A stretch of 64,000 nucleotides of DNA from Silurus meridionalis (GCF_014805685.1 NC_060906.1:14276164-14340163), one strand, 5' to 3'. Positions 1 to 11,084 are shown, counted from the first letter of the stretch. The notes: a model not told the origin generated them from the sequence alone. Numbers and translations are program-made.

Positions 1-741
1 ATGCAAACCTGAAAGTGTATTTCTGTGAACTGTTCAGCTGTGATTTAACAGTAACCATTATTATGTGTTATTTATGTGTATATTATAAGTTATTTACCTC
101 ATTGTGGACAAAAGAAAAAGGGTTATGCATATTAAAAAAAATCATTCCTACCTCTTCTGAAATCATTTGTGTGTGTGTGCGTGTGTGTGTGCGTGTGTGT
201 GTGTTTGTTTGCATGTCTATCTTTATGTCTAAATAAGTATTACTAACCTGTGACAAGTTTCTCAACCCAAACACACACATTTACACTCCATCTTTTAGCA
301 GTTGGAGCGTATATAACGAATTCCATGGCTATGATGGATGGATTACGTACTGATCCAGGTGTATAAGGGAGAGGACTAACATTACTTTAGCCTACCCTTA
401 ACACCAGCATGTCACTTATGTATTGCCATTGCTGTGCTTCTGCTTCACCCTCTGATCTTTACTCTATTTTGAGGTTGAGCTTCAAGCAATTTTTCTGCCT
501 TAGCTAATATACATTTGTTCCATGATTCACTTGGTGTTGCTATAGCTGACTTTACTGTTTCCAAATATAAATTTATTATTTAAAAAAATCATATGCTAGG
601 TAGGAATCGATACTGATATGTAAGAATACATGTGTGGTGGTTGCTTCTCACCTGAACAACTACTGGAGATACTGTATGTAGTCAGAAGATGGAGACATTT
701 ACCCTGTAAGACCCACACATAATTAGAATATACCTTTTCTG

Positions 742-795
<54 letters not shown>

Positions 796-986
796 CTGAG
801 TATTACCCTACTGCAGGTATATAATATTAATATTAATATACATTTTACATATATTGTGCATATAGATAGTACTAACCAATACTATATACTATCCTAACCA
901 ATTTGTGTTTTCTGTAAATCTTGGTTTCTGTGACTTTTAAATGTATTTGAGATTTATTGCCTATTATAGCTGACTAGCATGCATTA
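1..986. repeat. Spacer of the ANKRD9-like array, left part
   Basis: This stretch aligns by eye with the spacers at 17048-19283, 20339-22663, 23719-26079, 27134-28964 and 34390-36745. It contains the unit's (TG/CG)n tract at about 168-212 and its (CT)n tract at about 743-793. It ends where an L2 LINE is inserted. Base 1 corresponds to a point about 618 bp downstream of an ANKRD9-like stop codon in the other units, so another gene copy is expected just outside the window. I see no gene here; short frames running into the TG tract look spurious. Confidence 0.85.
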
Positions 987-3900
987 GTCAAGTCAAGTCA
1001 AGTTTATTTGTATAGCGCTTTTCACAACAGACATTGTCTCAAAGCAGCTTTACACAAATCAGCAGTTAAGGTGAATGGTGTGCATTTATCCCTGATGAGC
1101 AAGCCGTGGCGACTGTGGCAAGGAAAATCTCCCTTAGATGTTATGAGGAAGAAACCTTGAGAGGAACCAGACTCAAAAGGGGAACCCATCCTCATTTGGG
1201 TGACATCAAGAGATTGATCATAAATCTTTCAACAGTACAGAACACTGGAGAGTGAGAACTAGTGTGATTACTGGAGTATAAGATTATAAGTGATGTTCTT
1301 TCTGCAGCCTTATACAGTCTATATGGTTAGTAGCGCCTAGTTTTATGAGCTCAGCATTTGTGATCATCACAGATCCAGCATCAGCTTCTCCATGCCAGAG
1401 CCTTTAAACACTGCAGGAGGTCCAGTGTCAAAAACTCCACACATGTAGCGGGATCCAAATGGCACTGGTACGTCTTTAGATGGTTCGGGATCGGCATCTG
1501 CTTCTTCCGTAATCATCACGAGGTGGGAGGTGACTGGAGCTGGCCAAACCTCAGGGTGTCTCGGGACGGGGAGAGAAAGAGAAGCAGTGGAGAGGAATTA
1601 GCGTAGCTGCTGTTCATGATATTAACAGCACAAGTTGATAATGTGCATGTGATCAGATGTTCTGAAACACAATGTTATGATGTGATGTGTGTTATGTGTA
1701 GGCTTTGCTAAAAAGATATGTTTTTAATCTACACTTTAACTGGGTGAGTGTGTCTGAGCCCCGAACACTGTCAGGAAGACTGTTCCAGAGTTTAGTAGCG
1801 AAATGTGAAAATGCTCTACCACCTTTAGTGGACTTTGCTATTCTAGGAACTACTAGAAGCCCAGAGTTTTGAGATCTCAGGGAGCGTGATGGATAGACAC
1901 ATGGGAGCCAAACCATTTAGTGCTTTATAAGTAAGAAGTAATAGTTTGTAGTCTATTCGAAACTTAACAGGAAGCCAATGTAGGGACGATAAGATTGGGG
2001 TTATGTGATCACATTTTCTTGACCTTGTAAGAATTCTGGCTGCTGCATTCTGAACTAACTGAAGCTTGTTTATTAATGATGCAGGACATCCACCTAGTAA
2101 TGCATTACAATAATCTATTCTGGAGGTCATGAACGCATGGACGAGCTTCTCTGCATCGGATATAGATAACATTTTTCTTAACTTAGAAATATTTCTAAGG
2201 TGAAAGAAGGCTGTTTTTGTAACTTGGTTGATATGATATTTGACAAGTTGCTGTCTAAAATAACTCCCAGGTCTTTTACCGTTGAACCAGTGGTTACAGA
2301 GCAGCTGTCTAAAATGCAGGTTGAGATGCTGGAGCTTCTGTATACTAGTTTTTGGGCCGATGAGCAAAATCTCAGTCTTATCAGAATTTAAAAGTAGAAA
2401 GTTATGGGTCATCCAATCTCTTATTTCCTTAACACACTCAGTTATTCGAGCTAATTGAGCTATATCGCCTGGTTTAGATGAGATATATAGCTGAGTATCA
2501 TCAGCATAACAATGAAAGCTAATTCCATGCCTTCTAATAATATTTCCTAACGGAAGCATGTATATTATGAAGAGCAGGGGTCCTAGAACTGAACCTTGTG
2601 GCACGCCATAATTTACTTGCATTAACCTGGATAGCTCTCCATTTAAATCTACGAAATGGAACCGATCGGACAGGTAGGATTTAAACCAGCTTAATGCCTG
2701 TCCCTGAATGCCGATGTAATTCTGTAGGCGATCGAGGAGGAGATCATGGTCTATAGAGTCGAATGCAGCACTAAGATCTAGTAAAACCAACAGCGAGATG
2801 AAGCCTTGGTCTGAAGCTAAAAACAGGTCATTAGTGATTTTAACTAGGGCAGTTTCTGTGCTATGATGGGGCCTAAAACCTGACTGAAATTCTTCAAAGA
2901 TATTGTTCTCTTGCAGGTAAGAACATAACTGGGCAGCGACAATTTTTCTAAAATCTTAGACATAAATGGGAGATTTGAAATAGGTCTGTAATTCGATAGC
3001 GTGTTTAGATCCAGATTAGGTTTTTTAATGAGGGGCTTAATAACTGCTAACTTGAGGGATTTAGGGACGTGACCTAACGATAGTGAGGAGTTAATAATAT
3101 TGAGAAGAGGCTCACCAGTTGTATATAACACTTCCTTCAGTAATTTAGTAGGAATTGGATCTAACTGACGTTGATTTAGCTTTGACAATAACATTATACA
3201 GCTCTTCCTGTCGGATACATGTACAACAGTGTAGTTGTTGAGTTGAAGGCGAGATAATGTCAGGAGATGCTGTCAGTGGTTGGACCGCCACAATTGTTTT
3301 TCTAATGTTATCTAGTTTTTCAGTGAAGAAATCCATAAAGTCCTTACTACTAAACTGTGATGGGACACAATTTTCAGAGCCCTGATTTGTAATTAGTTTA
3401 GCTACTGTACTGAAAAGGAACCTGGGATTGTTTTTGTTATTTTCTATGAGTTTGCTCAGGTGTTCAGCTCTAGCAGCTTTTAGCGCCTGTCTGTAGCTGA
3501 GCATACTGTCTTTATACGCAATTCTAAATACCTCCAATTTAGTTTTCCTCCATTTTTTCTCCAGATTACGTGTTGTTCTCTTGAGGGCATGCATATGACT
3601 ATTATACCAAGGTGTCTAATGTGCTAGTGAGGATAAGGTCTATGTTGTTAGTTATTTCATCAAGATTATTAGCATTCATGGGTTTAGTGTGAAATTGAGA
3701 TAAATCAGGCAGGTTATTTATGAATCTGTCCTTAGTGGTTGGAACAATAGTCCTACCAAGTCGATAACGTGGTGAAACACGGCTAATCTGCTCTACCGGT
3801 AGTGTGTACAGTATGAGGTAAAGGTCTGTGATGTCATCACTCTGAGGTAAAATATCTATGTCAGTGACGTCTGCGCCGTGGGATATTATTAAGTCTAAAT

Positions 3901-4625
3901 AATTAAAATAGATTAAAACGGTGAGTTGGTCTGGTGACGTTTTGTTTAACCCCAAAAGAGTTTAATAAGTCGACAAATGATAATCCTACAGCATCGTTTA
4001 CATCATCTACATGAATATTAAAATCTCCTACAAGCAGCACTTTATCAAAATTGATCAAGAGATCTGATAGAAAACAAGCAAACTCTTGAAGAAAATCAGC
4101 GTAGGGTCCTGGGGGTCTGTACACGGTTGCCAAAGCGAGTTTTCTATGCATGTCTGAAAGTACAACTTTAAGAACGAGCACTTCAAATGATTTAAAGCTG
4201 AATCCTAATATCTGACTAACATTAAGAGAGGCACTATAAAAGGTAGCTACACCTCCCCCACAACCAGTCTGACGGGGCTCATGCTTATAAACATATCCTG
4301 ATGGTATAGACTCATTTAGGCCCATATAATCACCTGGTTTAATCCATGTCTCAGTGAGACAGAGTGCATCTAGATTATTATCTGTGATAATCAGTGCTTT
4401 GGGTGCAAGTGATCTAATGTTTAAAAGACCAAACTTTAGAACTTCGTTGTGATTGTTTATCTGGCATTTTTCAGTTTTAACTGTAATAAGATTATTTCTG
4501 GATCTTGTGTATTTAATTCTTGGTTTTACTACACAAGGAATAGATATGGTTTCCATAAATTGGGCTGTGTGCTCACTTGTAACTATTTCGTCTGTAAGAT
4601 GCTTGTTCTCATATTTGAAGATTCC
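987..4625 (-). mobile_element. 5'-truncated L2-type LINE with target-site duplication
   Basis: A non-LTR retrotransposon in reverse orientation. Its 3' end at the left is a run of the pentamer TCAAG (plus strand) followed by TTTATTTGTATAGCGCTTTT, a familiar fish L2-type 3' end. CATTA flanks it at 982-986 and 4626-4630, which I read as the target-site duplication. The same site is uninterrupted at 35970-35985 in the last spacer of the array, which confirms the insertion point. The 5' end is cut at the start of the endonuclease domain, and any ORF1 is gone. Confidence 0.85.
1692..4625 (-). pseudogene. L2-type LINE ORF2: endonuclease and reverse transcriptase, frameshifted
   Basis: From right to left the remains encode an APE-type endonuclease (motifs NIRSL, LTETWI, YRPPG and GDFN at about 4400-4010) and then reverse transcriptase. 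The RT core at 2790-1843 keeps [21 protein letters not shown] and the catalytic [10 protein letters not shown]-terminal segment ending near 1692 has the sequence type seen at the end of fish L2 ORF2. The frame changes at least five times (near 3930, 3600, 3170, 2800 and 1880), so no functional protein can be made. Family placement as L2/CR1 rests on motif recognition and the 3' tail; a related Jockey-superfamily clade is possible. Confidence 0.85.
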
Positions 4626-4630
4626 CATTA

Positions 4631-5810
4631 TTCAAGTAACTCTTTACAATGAGCTTTATAAACATGGACATTTTTGGGGGTGTGATGATTTAACTAAAAT
4701 GATACATGCAGCCACAGCAGCAAAAGTAGTGTAAACAAACATCAGAAATCAGAAAAACAAACAAACAAAAAATTGTTAACAGACAAATCTTGTGCTCAAT
4801 CTGCCACTAATCCAAGTAGTTCTTCTGGTCAGTCAAGTAATGTAGTGCACAAAAATCCCCTTTATTCTTCTACATTAACCTCAACCCTATTATTTAGCAT
4901 TTTGCTAAGATTTTTAACTTACACAAAAAGCCTATTATGTTGTAGGTTAACAAAAATCTATCTAAAAATGTTTAACAATTCCACAATACCATTGCTGTTT
5001 TTTCAATTGGTTATGCATTTTAAGTGGAACCCTTCTTATATAAAGTAATGAGTCGCCCCGGCTGCATGCATCATACCCAAATTCAGTTAAATCATCACAC
5101 CACAACACAAAAAGTCCAGATTCATTTAAAGCTCATTGTAGAGGGTTACTTGACTAATACAAGCTATTTTTATGGCATTTGGTTTTTATCTTTATAAAAT
5201 ATTTATTTGTATTTTAATTAGTATTTATTTTTTATTTATATATGGACAATCCACTTGCAGAAACCTTCTGTACTGTACTGGTCAGTGCTGTACTGTCACC
5301 ATATCTACTGTCTTCTTGTCTTATGTTCTACCTTTTTTGCACTAAATGTTGCACATGTGCATTTCATGTTGTGTGAGTTTTGTGTAGTTCGTTGTGTACT
5401 TCTGTGTTATTTTATGTTCATTTATATTGTTTGATGTAGCACATTGGTCCTGGGGGGACGTACTGTACTGTATATGATTAAAATGACAATGAAAACCTAT
5501 TTGACTTGACTTTGCTCTAAAATTATAAACATGAGGACAAATTATCATGTTTAATAAAGGATAACGCTTTAGGGGATTTTGATGTGTGCTCTAAATAATG
5601 AGTGAGAGTAGTATAAAGAGCAAACAATCAGAATAAGCAAACGTTAAAAGGCAGATCCTGTGCTCAATCTGCCACTAATACAAGTAGTTTTTCGGGTCAG
5701 TCAAGTAATGTAGTAAAGCAAAAAAAAAACCTTTATGCGTCTACATTCAACTTAACCCTATCATATTCCACAATTACATTTTGACAAAATTTTTTTTTGA
5801 CAGTTTTTCT
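4631..5810. repeat. Spacer of the ANKRD9-like array, right part of unit 1
   Basis: Continuation of the spacer after the L2 insertion. The part to about 5049 is shared only with the last spacer (about 35985-36402) and is missing from the four inner spacers. A segment containing TGCTCAATCTGCCACTAAT occurs twice, near 4793 and 5660, which indicates an older internal duplication. A second L2-type 3' tail, plus-oriented and ending in CTTGACTT, lies at about 5440-5512. No gene is visible. Confidence 0.8.
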
Positions 5811-5937
5811 AGACTAGACGAACTGTGGCGGTGCAGCCATGTCACCATGGCAACGGGTAAACGAATTCGTCGCGACGGACGCTTCGTTTACCCGTTGCCA
5901 TGGTGACATGGCTGCACCGCCACAGTACTTCTAGTCT
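5811..5937. promoter_or_regulatory. 127-bp inverted repeat with two X-box-like sites, copy 1
   Basis: The two arms of about 55 bp are near-perfect reverse complements around a loop of about 17 nt that is itself CpG-rich. The arms differ only at a short CGA/AGT patch near the outer ends. Each arm contains GTCACCATGGCAAC (5841-5854) or its reverse complement (5894-5907). This matches the RFX/X-box consensus GTNRCC-N(0-3)-RGYAAC exactly. The inner site ends 116 bp before the ATG at 6023, within the range typical for X-boxes of ciliary genes. That it acts as a promoter element is inference; it could also be a small foldback transposon. Confidence 0.6.
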
Positions 5938-6022
5938 GCTTACATTAATCTATGACGCATTTGATGCTGACAACCTAAAGGTGTTGATCGTTCTCTGGAT
6001 ATAGCTAGTGTAGCCTGGACAA

Positions 6023-6865
6023 ATGGACAACACGTGCAAAGAAAGCGAATTCCTCTCACTTTCATTCTGCCAAGCTGTGAGGGACCACAAACCTGTGTGG
6101 ATGTTGGAAGAAATGCGAAACCTGAAGACTTTTCATTGGGAAGAAAACGTCCGGCAACAGACCTACAACCCATCCGAGGCGCTTCTGTATGCCATCGTGC
6201 ACGACCACCGAGATTACGCACAATACTTGCTGAATCAGTTTCAGGACGTTGCTCTTGCAAATCCAGGAGAGCAATTCTGCTGTTATCTAACATCAGATTC
6301 ACACCTGGAAATGGCTATCCGCCATGGCAGGAATGACGTCATAGCGTTCATCCTTCAGGTGGTTCATAGAACACCTTCTCTGCGCTTATACATAAACCAG
6401 CGTGTGTGCAAACACGGGAGGGATGGCAAAACTCCACTCCATGTGGCATGTGAGCTTTTACAACCACATACCGTCATAATATTATTGGGAAATGGGGCTT
6501 CACCGCAAGCTGAGGATCAGAATGGAATGACACCACTGGATCTTTTATTGAATAAACTTTGGACCGCCAAAGGGAATCCAAACTCCATTAAGTGTATTAG
6601 GGCTTTAAGAATGTGCATCGAGAACCTGCTCTTTTTCATGCCTAAGTTGCAGTTTAAAATGAAGAGCAGACTTGAAAAGGATCAACTGTTCTGGTCCAAA
6701 ATTCTGGGAGAGGAGCAGTATAACCTTCTAGTGGGGAGAATTCCTGCAACACTTTTTCTTACAGCTATGCAGAAAGTCTTGTCTCAACTGCCTCAACATG
6801 AATTTTCAGAAAGTCTTGATAAACTGCCCATTCCAGCTTTTCTGAAACCTCACACACACCATTAA
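6023..6865 (+). CDS. ankrd9-like: ANKRD9-like ankyrin-repeat protein, copy 1 (intact)
   Basis: A single-exon frame of 280 residues. The N-terminal block QAVRDHKPVWMLEEMR (about 17-32) and PSEALLYAIVHDHRDYAQYL (50-69) are hallmark ANKRD9 sequences. Ankyrin-type repeats follow at about 93-112, 134-165 (TPLHVACELLQPHTVIILLG) and 167-180, then a C-terminal region ending LPIPAFLKP. Human ANKRD9 is about 317 residues, so this copy is slightly shorter at the N-terminus. In-frame TAG at 6011-6013 fixes the start. ANKRD9 is reported to be a substrate receptor of a cullin-elongin ubiquitin ligase and to lower IMPDH2 levels; whether this paralogue does the same is unknown. Copy 1 differs from the others at residues 181-186 and 216-219. 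Confidence 0.9.
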   Translation: MDNTCKESEFLSLSFCQAVRDHKPVWMLEEMRNLKTFHWEENVRQQTYNPSEALLYAIVHDHRDYAQYLLNQFQDVALANPGEQFCCYLTSDSHLEMAIRHGRNDVIAFILQVVHRTPSLRLYINQRVCKHGRDGKTPLHVACELLQPHTVIILLGNGASPQAEDQNGMTPLDLLLNKLWTAKGNPNSIKCIRALRMCIENLLFFMPKLQFKMKSRLEKDQLFWSKILGEEQYNLLVGRIPATLFLTAMQKVLSQLPQHEFSESLDKLPIPAFLKPHTHH

Positions 6866-6968
6866 CACAGTAAAAAGAGGCCTATGTTCTTACCATGCTT
6901 TTTGTTGTCCCATTTTAATTTAATTACATTCAGTTTTATTTGTGTGTCATAAATTGAATGCTCAAAAG

Positions 6969-7531
6969 TGTAGCTCCCCCCAGTAATTTCATGAGCACAA
7001 GGATTTTCTGATGACAGGCTATTTATTGACTGCTTCCAACTTAGGATGCCGTGAGAACTAATTACACAAAAAAAATAAAGAATCTATAAAGACATAAATA
7101 AATTAAACAAATAAACATTGTCTCTGTAACCCTTTTAAACAGAGTTAAATTAAATTTAAACAGCCTAACTATAGGCTTTGCAGAGATATTGCTCTTTTCC
7201 ACATAGCAACACAATCCACATTAATCACATACAAATAAATGAAAAACTTACTTTATTGGCTGCTTATTACCAAAGGAGAACTTAATCTTGCATCTGCTGT
7301 CCTTTTTAACTCCAGATGAATAAATTATAAACATTTAAATATGAAAACGCTTCATCTTTCCATGTGGTGCAGACATCTTTCCACTTGAGTCGCTCTGAGC
7401 TTTTCATAATAAAAGTCCCTATTCAAACAAATCTGGTTAAGCAGTTTTAAAATGAAAAGTTCTTAAACAAAACATTAATAAAAAAAATTTAAATAAGCAT
7501 GAAATATAAACTGACTTCTCTGTCAGTTACA
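6969..7531 (-). repeat. BEL/Pao 3' LTR
   Basis: A 563-bp direct repeat of 16490-17047. On the minus strand it runs TGTAACTGACAG to GGGGGGAGCTACA. By eye about 20-25 differences separate the two LTRs, roughly 4 percent, so the insertion is not recent. Confidence 0.92.
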
Positions 7532-7537
7532 CTTCCA

Positions 7538-8003
7538 CCAAAGCACTTTCTTGTGATTTTTGTAACTCAGTAACATAATCTTAAACCAAATATTATGACC
7601 TAGAATTTCAAGGAATGGTAGACACAAGGTAAGCTCTTAATCTGCTTCAATCAGGGTAACTATTTTCCTGGATGGGCCTTTCAAGGTAAGTCGGTTTAGT
7701 AACACGTTTGCCCTTGTTATCCAGTGTCGAATCACTGATCAATAACTTCACTGTTCTCACACAGCCATCTGTACTGCTGTGTACTTCTGTTACCTTTGCT
7801 AATTTCCATTGACTGCGTGTAGCAGTATCATCTTTGAGAATGACAATGTCATTGACCTTTGCATTTCTACGACGTTTGTGCCATTTCTGCCTGTTTTGGA
7901 GGTTCAGAAGATATTCTTTTCTCCATCGTGACCAGAATACATTTGCTAAATACTGGACCTTTCACCATCTCTTGCGTAGGTATGTCTTCCTTGACAAACT
8001 CTC
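7538..8003 (-). pseudogene. BEL/Pao pol C-terminal remnant downstream of the Harbinger insertion
   Basis: Reverse-strand reading gives a broken frame with the character of the C-terminal DUF5641-type domain of BEL/Pao integrase polyproteins, including TRSQWKLAKVTEVHSSTDG and RPIQK-like segments. It is separated from the rest of the integrase by the transposon at 8007-11081 and contains several stop codons. It has no function of its own. Confidence 0.65.
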
Positions 8004-8521
8004 CAGGGCCCGGTTTTTCAAAAGTAATCCACTAGGATTTTGGATAATGGATTGGATCAAATCTTGAAAATGGGTTTTTCAAAAGAAAAAACGGATTACA
8101 TAATCGGATTAGATCATGTAATCCAATATTGGTTTTGATCCGGATCAAACCTTTAGTTTGAGTTTTTCAGAACTTTTTTGTAGGATTTGGATCACTTTGA
8201 TCCAAAAAATCTGGATTAAACTGATCCCATCAGAAGGGTGGATTCAGCGTGGATTCCATGCCCAAAATGTAATGAAAACTTTACAAATGTATCAAATAAT
8301 ACTATATTTGGATCATGCAGTATCTTACAAGATATCCTATTTATTCATAAGGTTTTAATTTTATTTGTTCATCCATCAGGCTACAGTGATTAGGTAGGCT
8401 TAACCGTATTCAGCCTTTCAGTATAGGCCTACAGCAAAGTAGAAAGAGTTTGGCTTCATACAATAATCCCCCAAACAGCTGTCAAAATTGACAAAAAACA
8501 ATACATTTTATTCTGTCACTA

Positions 8522-8524
<3 letters not shown>

Positions 8525-8591
<67 letters not shown>
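8525..8591. repeat. (AT)n microsatellite inside the Harbinger element
   Basis: About 67 bp of uninterrupted TA dinucleotides downstream of the transposase gene. It produces an apparent IYIYIY reading frame that is not a gene. Confidence 0.95.
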
Positions 8592-8594
<3 letters not shown>

Positions 8595-8717
8595 TCACAA
8601 TTGAAAATATTTTTGTTTTTAAAATATTTATTAGTGATGCATGCAATGATTACAGAATAACCCCAAAAATGCAAAGAATGGCAATCACTGATTTTTGAAA
8701 TCCAAAACAATTCCAAA

Positions 8718-9705
8718 TCAGAAATAGTGTCTAACTATTGCGTCCCTTGTTGCACGTCCTGTTTGCTCGTTCTGGCAGAATGCAGGAGGTTGGTTAGGGT
8801 CTCCAAGGGGCTCAGGTGCATCATTGTTAGCACAGAGAGGGACATTGCGCTTAGTAGCAATGTTGTGCAGGACAATACAGGCAAGGGTTATTTTGCATGC
8901 TTTCTGTGGTTCCGCTCTCAGGTAGTTAAGGCATGCAAAGCGCCTCTTAAGAACTCCATTTAAACGCTTAATTGCACATCTTGCTCTGCAATGAGCAATG
9001 TTGAAGCGTGCCTGCGCCGGTGTATTTGCTGTTAGAAAAGGAGTCATCAGCCATGGTAGGAGTGGGTAGGCACTGTCTCCTAATATTATGCCATCCGGTC
9101 GGTTGGTTTGGAGGTCTCTATATAGAGCGCTCTCCCTCAAGATGCTTGCATCATGGACAGACCCAGGCCACTTGACAACGCAGTTGGTGATGATGAGGTC
9201 AGCATAACACACAAGTTGGACATTGATGCTGTGCCTCCCCTTTCTGTTTATAAACTCCCATTCATTCTCACGAGGTGCTTGTATATGCACATGTGTGCAG
9301 TCGATTGCTCCAATAGTATTGGGCATATTCCCCAAAAGAAAAAAGCTGCGCTTGGCCTGGGCAATCTGGTTGTCCTTTGGAAAAGAAACAAATTCATTGA
9401 CCAGGCTGGCCAGTGCGATTGACACATCTCTCACCACATCACACACAGCTGATTTCACCACTCCCATATAGTCACCAACAACCTGATAGAAAGTCCCACA
9501 TGCATAAAATCAGGGAGCAATGAGGATCTGGAAGTTTTGGCCTGAGAAGGTTCACAAGGTACTCTATATCAGCCTTCCCAAAGCGAAACCAGACATACAG
9601 CTCCTCAGTGGTTTATTGCTCCAGTGGCTTGGTACGTTCAACATACACCCTTTGACGGTATCCTCTCCTGGCAAAGTGGTGGTGGCGGTGGACAACACCT
9701 GCCAT
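8718..9705 (-). pseudogene. HARBI1-like DDE transposase, inactivated
   Basis: The main frame (8718-9467) encodes 249 residues with GVVKSAVCDVVRDV, the first acidic block IDCTHVHI and the second LGDSAYPLLPWLM. The third catalytic position, normally Glu in an IER/IEN-type motif, reads AIKRLNGVLKRRF, so Glu has become Lys (AAG, one base from GAG). Upstream sequence extends the homology to an ATG at 9703-9705 but contains an in-frame TAA and a frameshift. The usual family length is about 350 residues. The enzyme would be dead. Confidence 0.85.
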
Positions 9706-9878
9706 TTCACTGTCTCTCTGTGAATCCTCTGAGAAAGGCTGATTTATATGGCTGTGTAGTTGGTCTTTTCAGACACACCTATTACAACTGATTAGTTTTG
9801 GCTTGTGTTCAATTGAGGCAATTGGACCCAAGGCCTATAATTGATGAACAATGTTCACTATAGTAAAGCAACAGAACC

Positions 9879-10608
9879 ATGGACTCAAGAAGCTGTAACT
9901 TCACTGCTGCTGAAACCAATGCACTACTAGAGGGTGTTCGGTGCCATTATGGAACAATAGTGGGAAGTTTTAATTCTGCTAAGGATACCAACAAAAAGAA
10001 AAATGATGTTTGGATTTTAATCACAGAAAATGTGAATGCCATAGGGTCTGGCCACAGGAGGACCAAATCAAATTGCGGTGGAAGAATCTTAAGGCCAGGG
10101 CAACAAAGGACCATGCTGAAGCCAAAAACCCACAAACAGGCAACAAGCCATTTAAGAGGGGAGATTACACAGATGTGGTCCTCGACATCATTGGAGGTGA
10201 GAAGTCGCAAACTCTCCATGGTATTCAAGGTGTTGTAGGGGATGCGAGCCTTGGAATGAGGAGGAGGAGGAAAATCTGACAGTTCCTCCTGAGGCTGATC
10301 CAGAGAGCGTATTTATATTGAATCTCAGCTCTGTTCCTGAGGAAGAAGCTGGATCCTTATTGGTTGAGCCAGTGGTAGTTGCCACAGGATCTCAGAGCAA
10401 AGGCTTGAAACGCCCTTCATCAAACAAAGATGATGATTACAAGGCACTTCTGCAAAAAGAGACTGAAAGGGCAGAACCACAGCTTCATCTGGCAGAGGAA
10501 CAACTGACTCTGACCAAACTGCAGCAAACCAAGGCCAGACTTGAGATCCGGCTCCTAAAGGCTACGCTCAGACAAGCTGGTCTCTCCACATCAGATGAGG
10601 AAGTCTGA
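9879..10608 (+). pseudogene. Harbinger Myb/SANT-like accessory protein, frameshifted
   Basis: Starts MDSRSCNFTAAETNALLEGV and continues after a frame change near 10035 with the tryptophan-containing block DQIKLRWKNLKARA, typical of the Myb/SANT-like DNA-binding domain of Harbinger second proteins. A further frame change near 10230 leads to a Glu-rich coiled-coil-like C-terminus (10318-10608) ending STSDEEV. In active Harbinger elements this protein helps import the transposase into the nucleus and bind DNA. This copy is broken. Confidence 0.75.
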
Positions 10609-11084
10609 AATTATTGTGGAGTATTTGACATTAAGTCTTTTTTTTTTTTAATTCAATACATATATATTTGAAACTTGTTATAAATATCCTCAATGTACAG
10701 TGTTTGTGTTGTAGGTCTCAGATGAGCGGACTGCTGGAAGAGGATGGGGTGGGGTTTTTCTTGTGTTTAGTTTCTTTTAAATGTGTGTGTTTTCATTTCA
10801 AATAATAATAAACTTATACTGACCCCACACTGGCTATTCTACTTGTTGCTCTTTACATATCTATAGTTCTACATTGTGATTTCCTATCCTGTTTGAGCAC
10901 TGGTTATCCAGATTTGGTGATCCTGAAAAGTGCCTATCCGGATCAGATTGATCCAATCCGATGTTGCTTTGAAAAACTGGCTCAAGAAGTAAGATGGATT
11001 ACGTGATCACGGATCGCAAAAAAAAGGATTACTAAATCCGGATCATTTTTACCCGGATTAAACCTTTTGAAAAACCGGGCCCAG

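Larger units (their letters stand above)
8007..11081. mobile_element. PIF/Harbinger DNA transposon nested in the BEL/Pao element
   Basis: Terminal inverted repeats begin GGCCCGGTTTTTCAAAAG at the left and end CTTTTGAAAAACCGGGCC at the right. The 3-bp direct repeat CAG flanks them (8004-8006, 11082-11084), as expected for this superfamily. It carries the two standard Harbinger genes in divergent orientation: a DDE transposase on the minus strand and a Myb/SANT-like protein on the plus strand. Subterminal arrays of GGATTA/GGATCA-like words (8020-8240 and 10920-11060) may be transposase-binding sites. It splits the BEL/Pao integrase, so it is the younger insertion. Confidence 0.92.

Noticed and set aside
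5811..5937. Palindrome as a transcription terminator, microRNA hairpin or CRISPR-like repeat
   Set aside because: The context is vertebrate and the element is upstream of the gene; arms of about 55 bp are atypical for a microRNA and there is no repeat-spacer pattern.
5940..6302. A 120-codon minus-strand frame opposite the start of each ANKRD9-like gene, repeated in all units
   Set aside because: It is conserved only because the DNA of the units is nearly identical; it mirrors the sense gene and resembles no known protein.
8519..8716. Frame encoding an IYIYIY repeat
   Set aside because: Translation of an (AT)n microsatellite.
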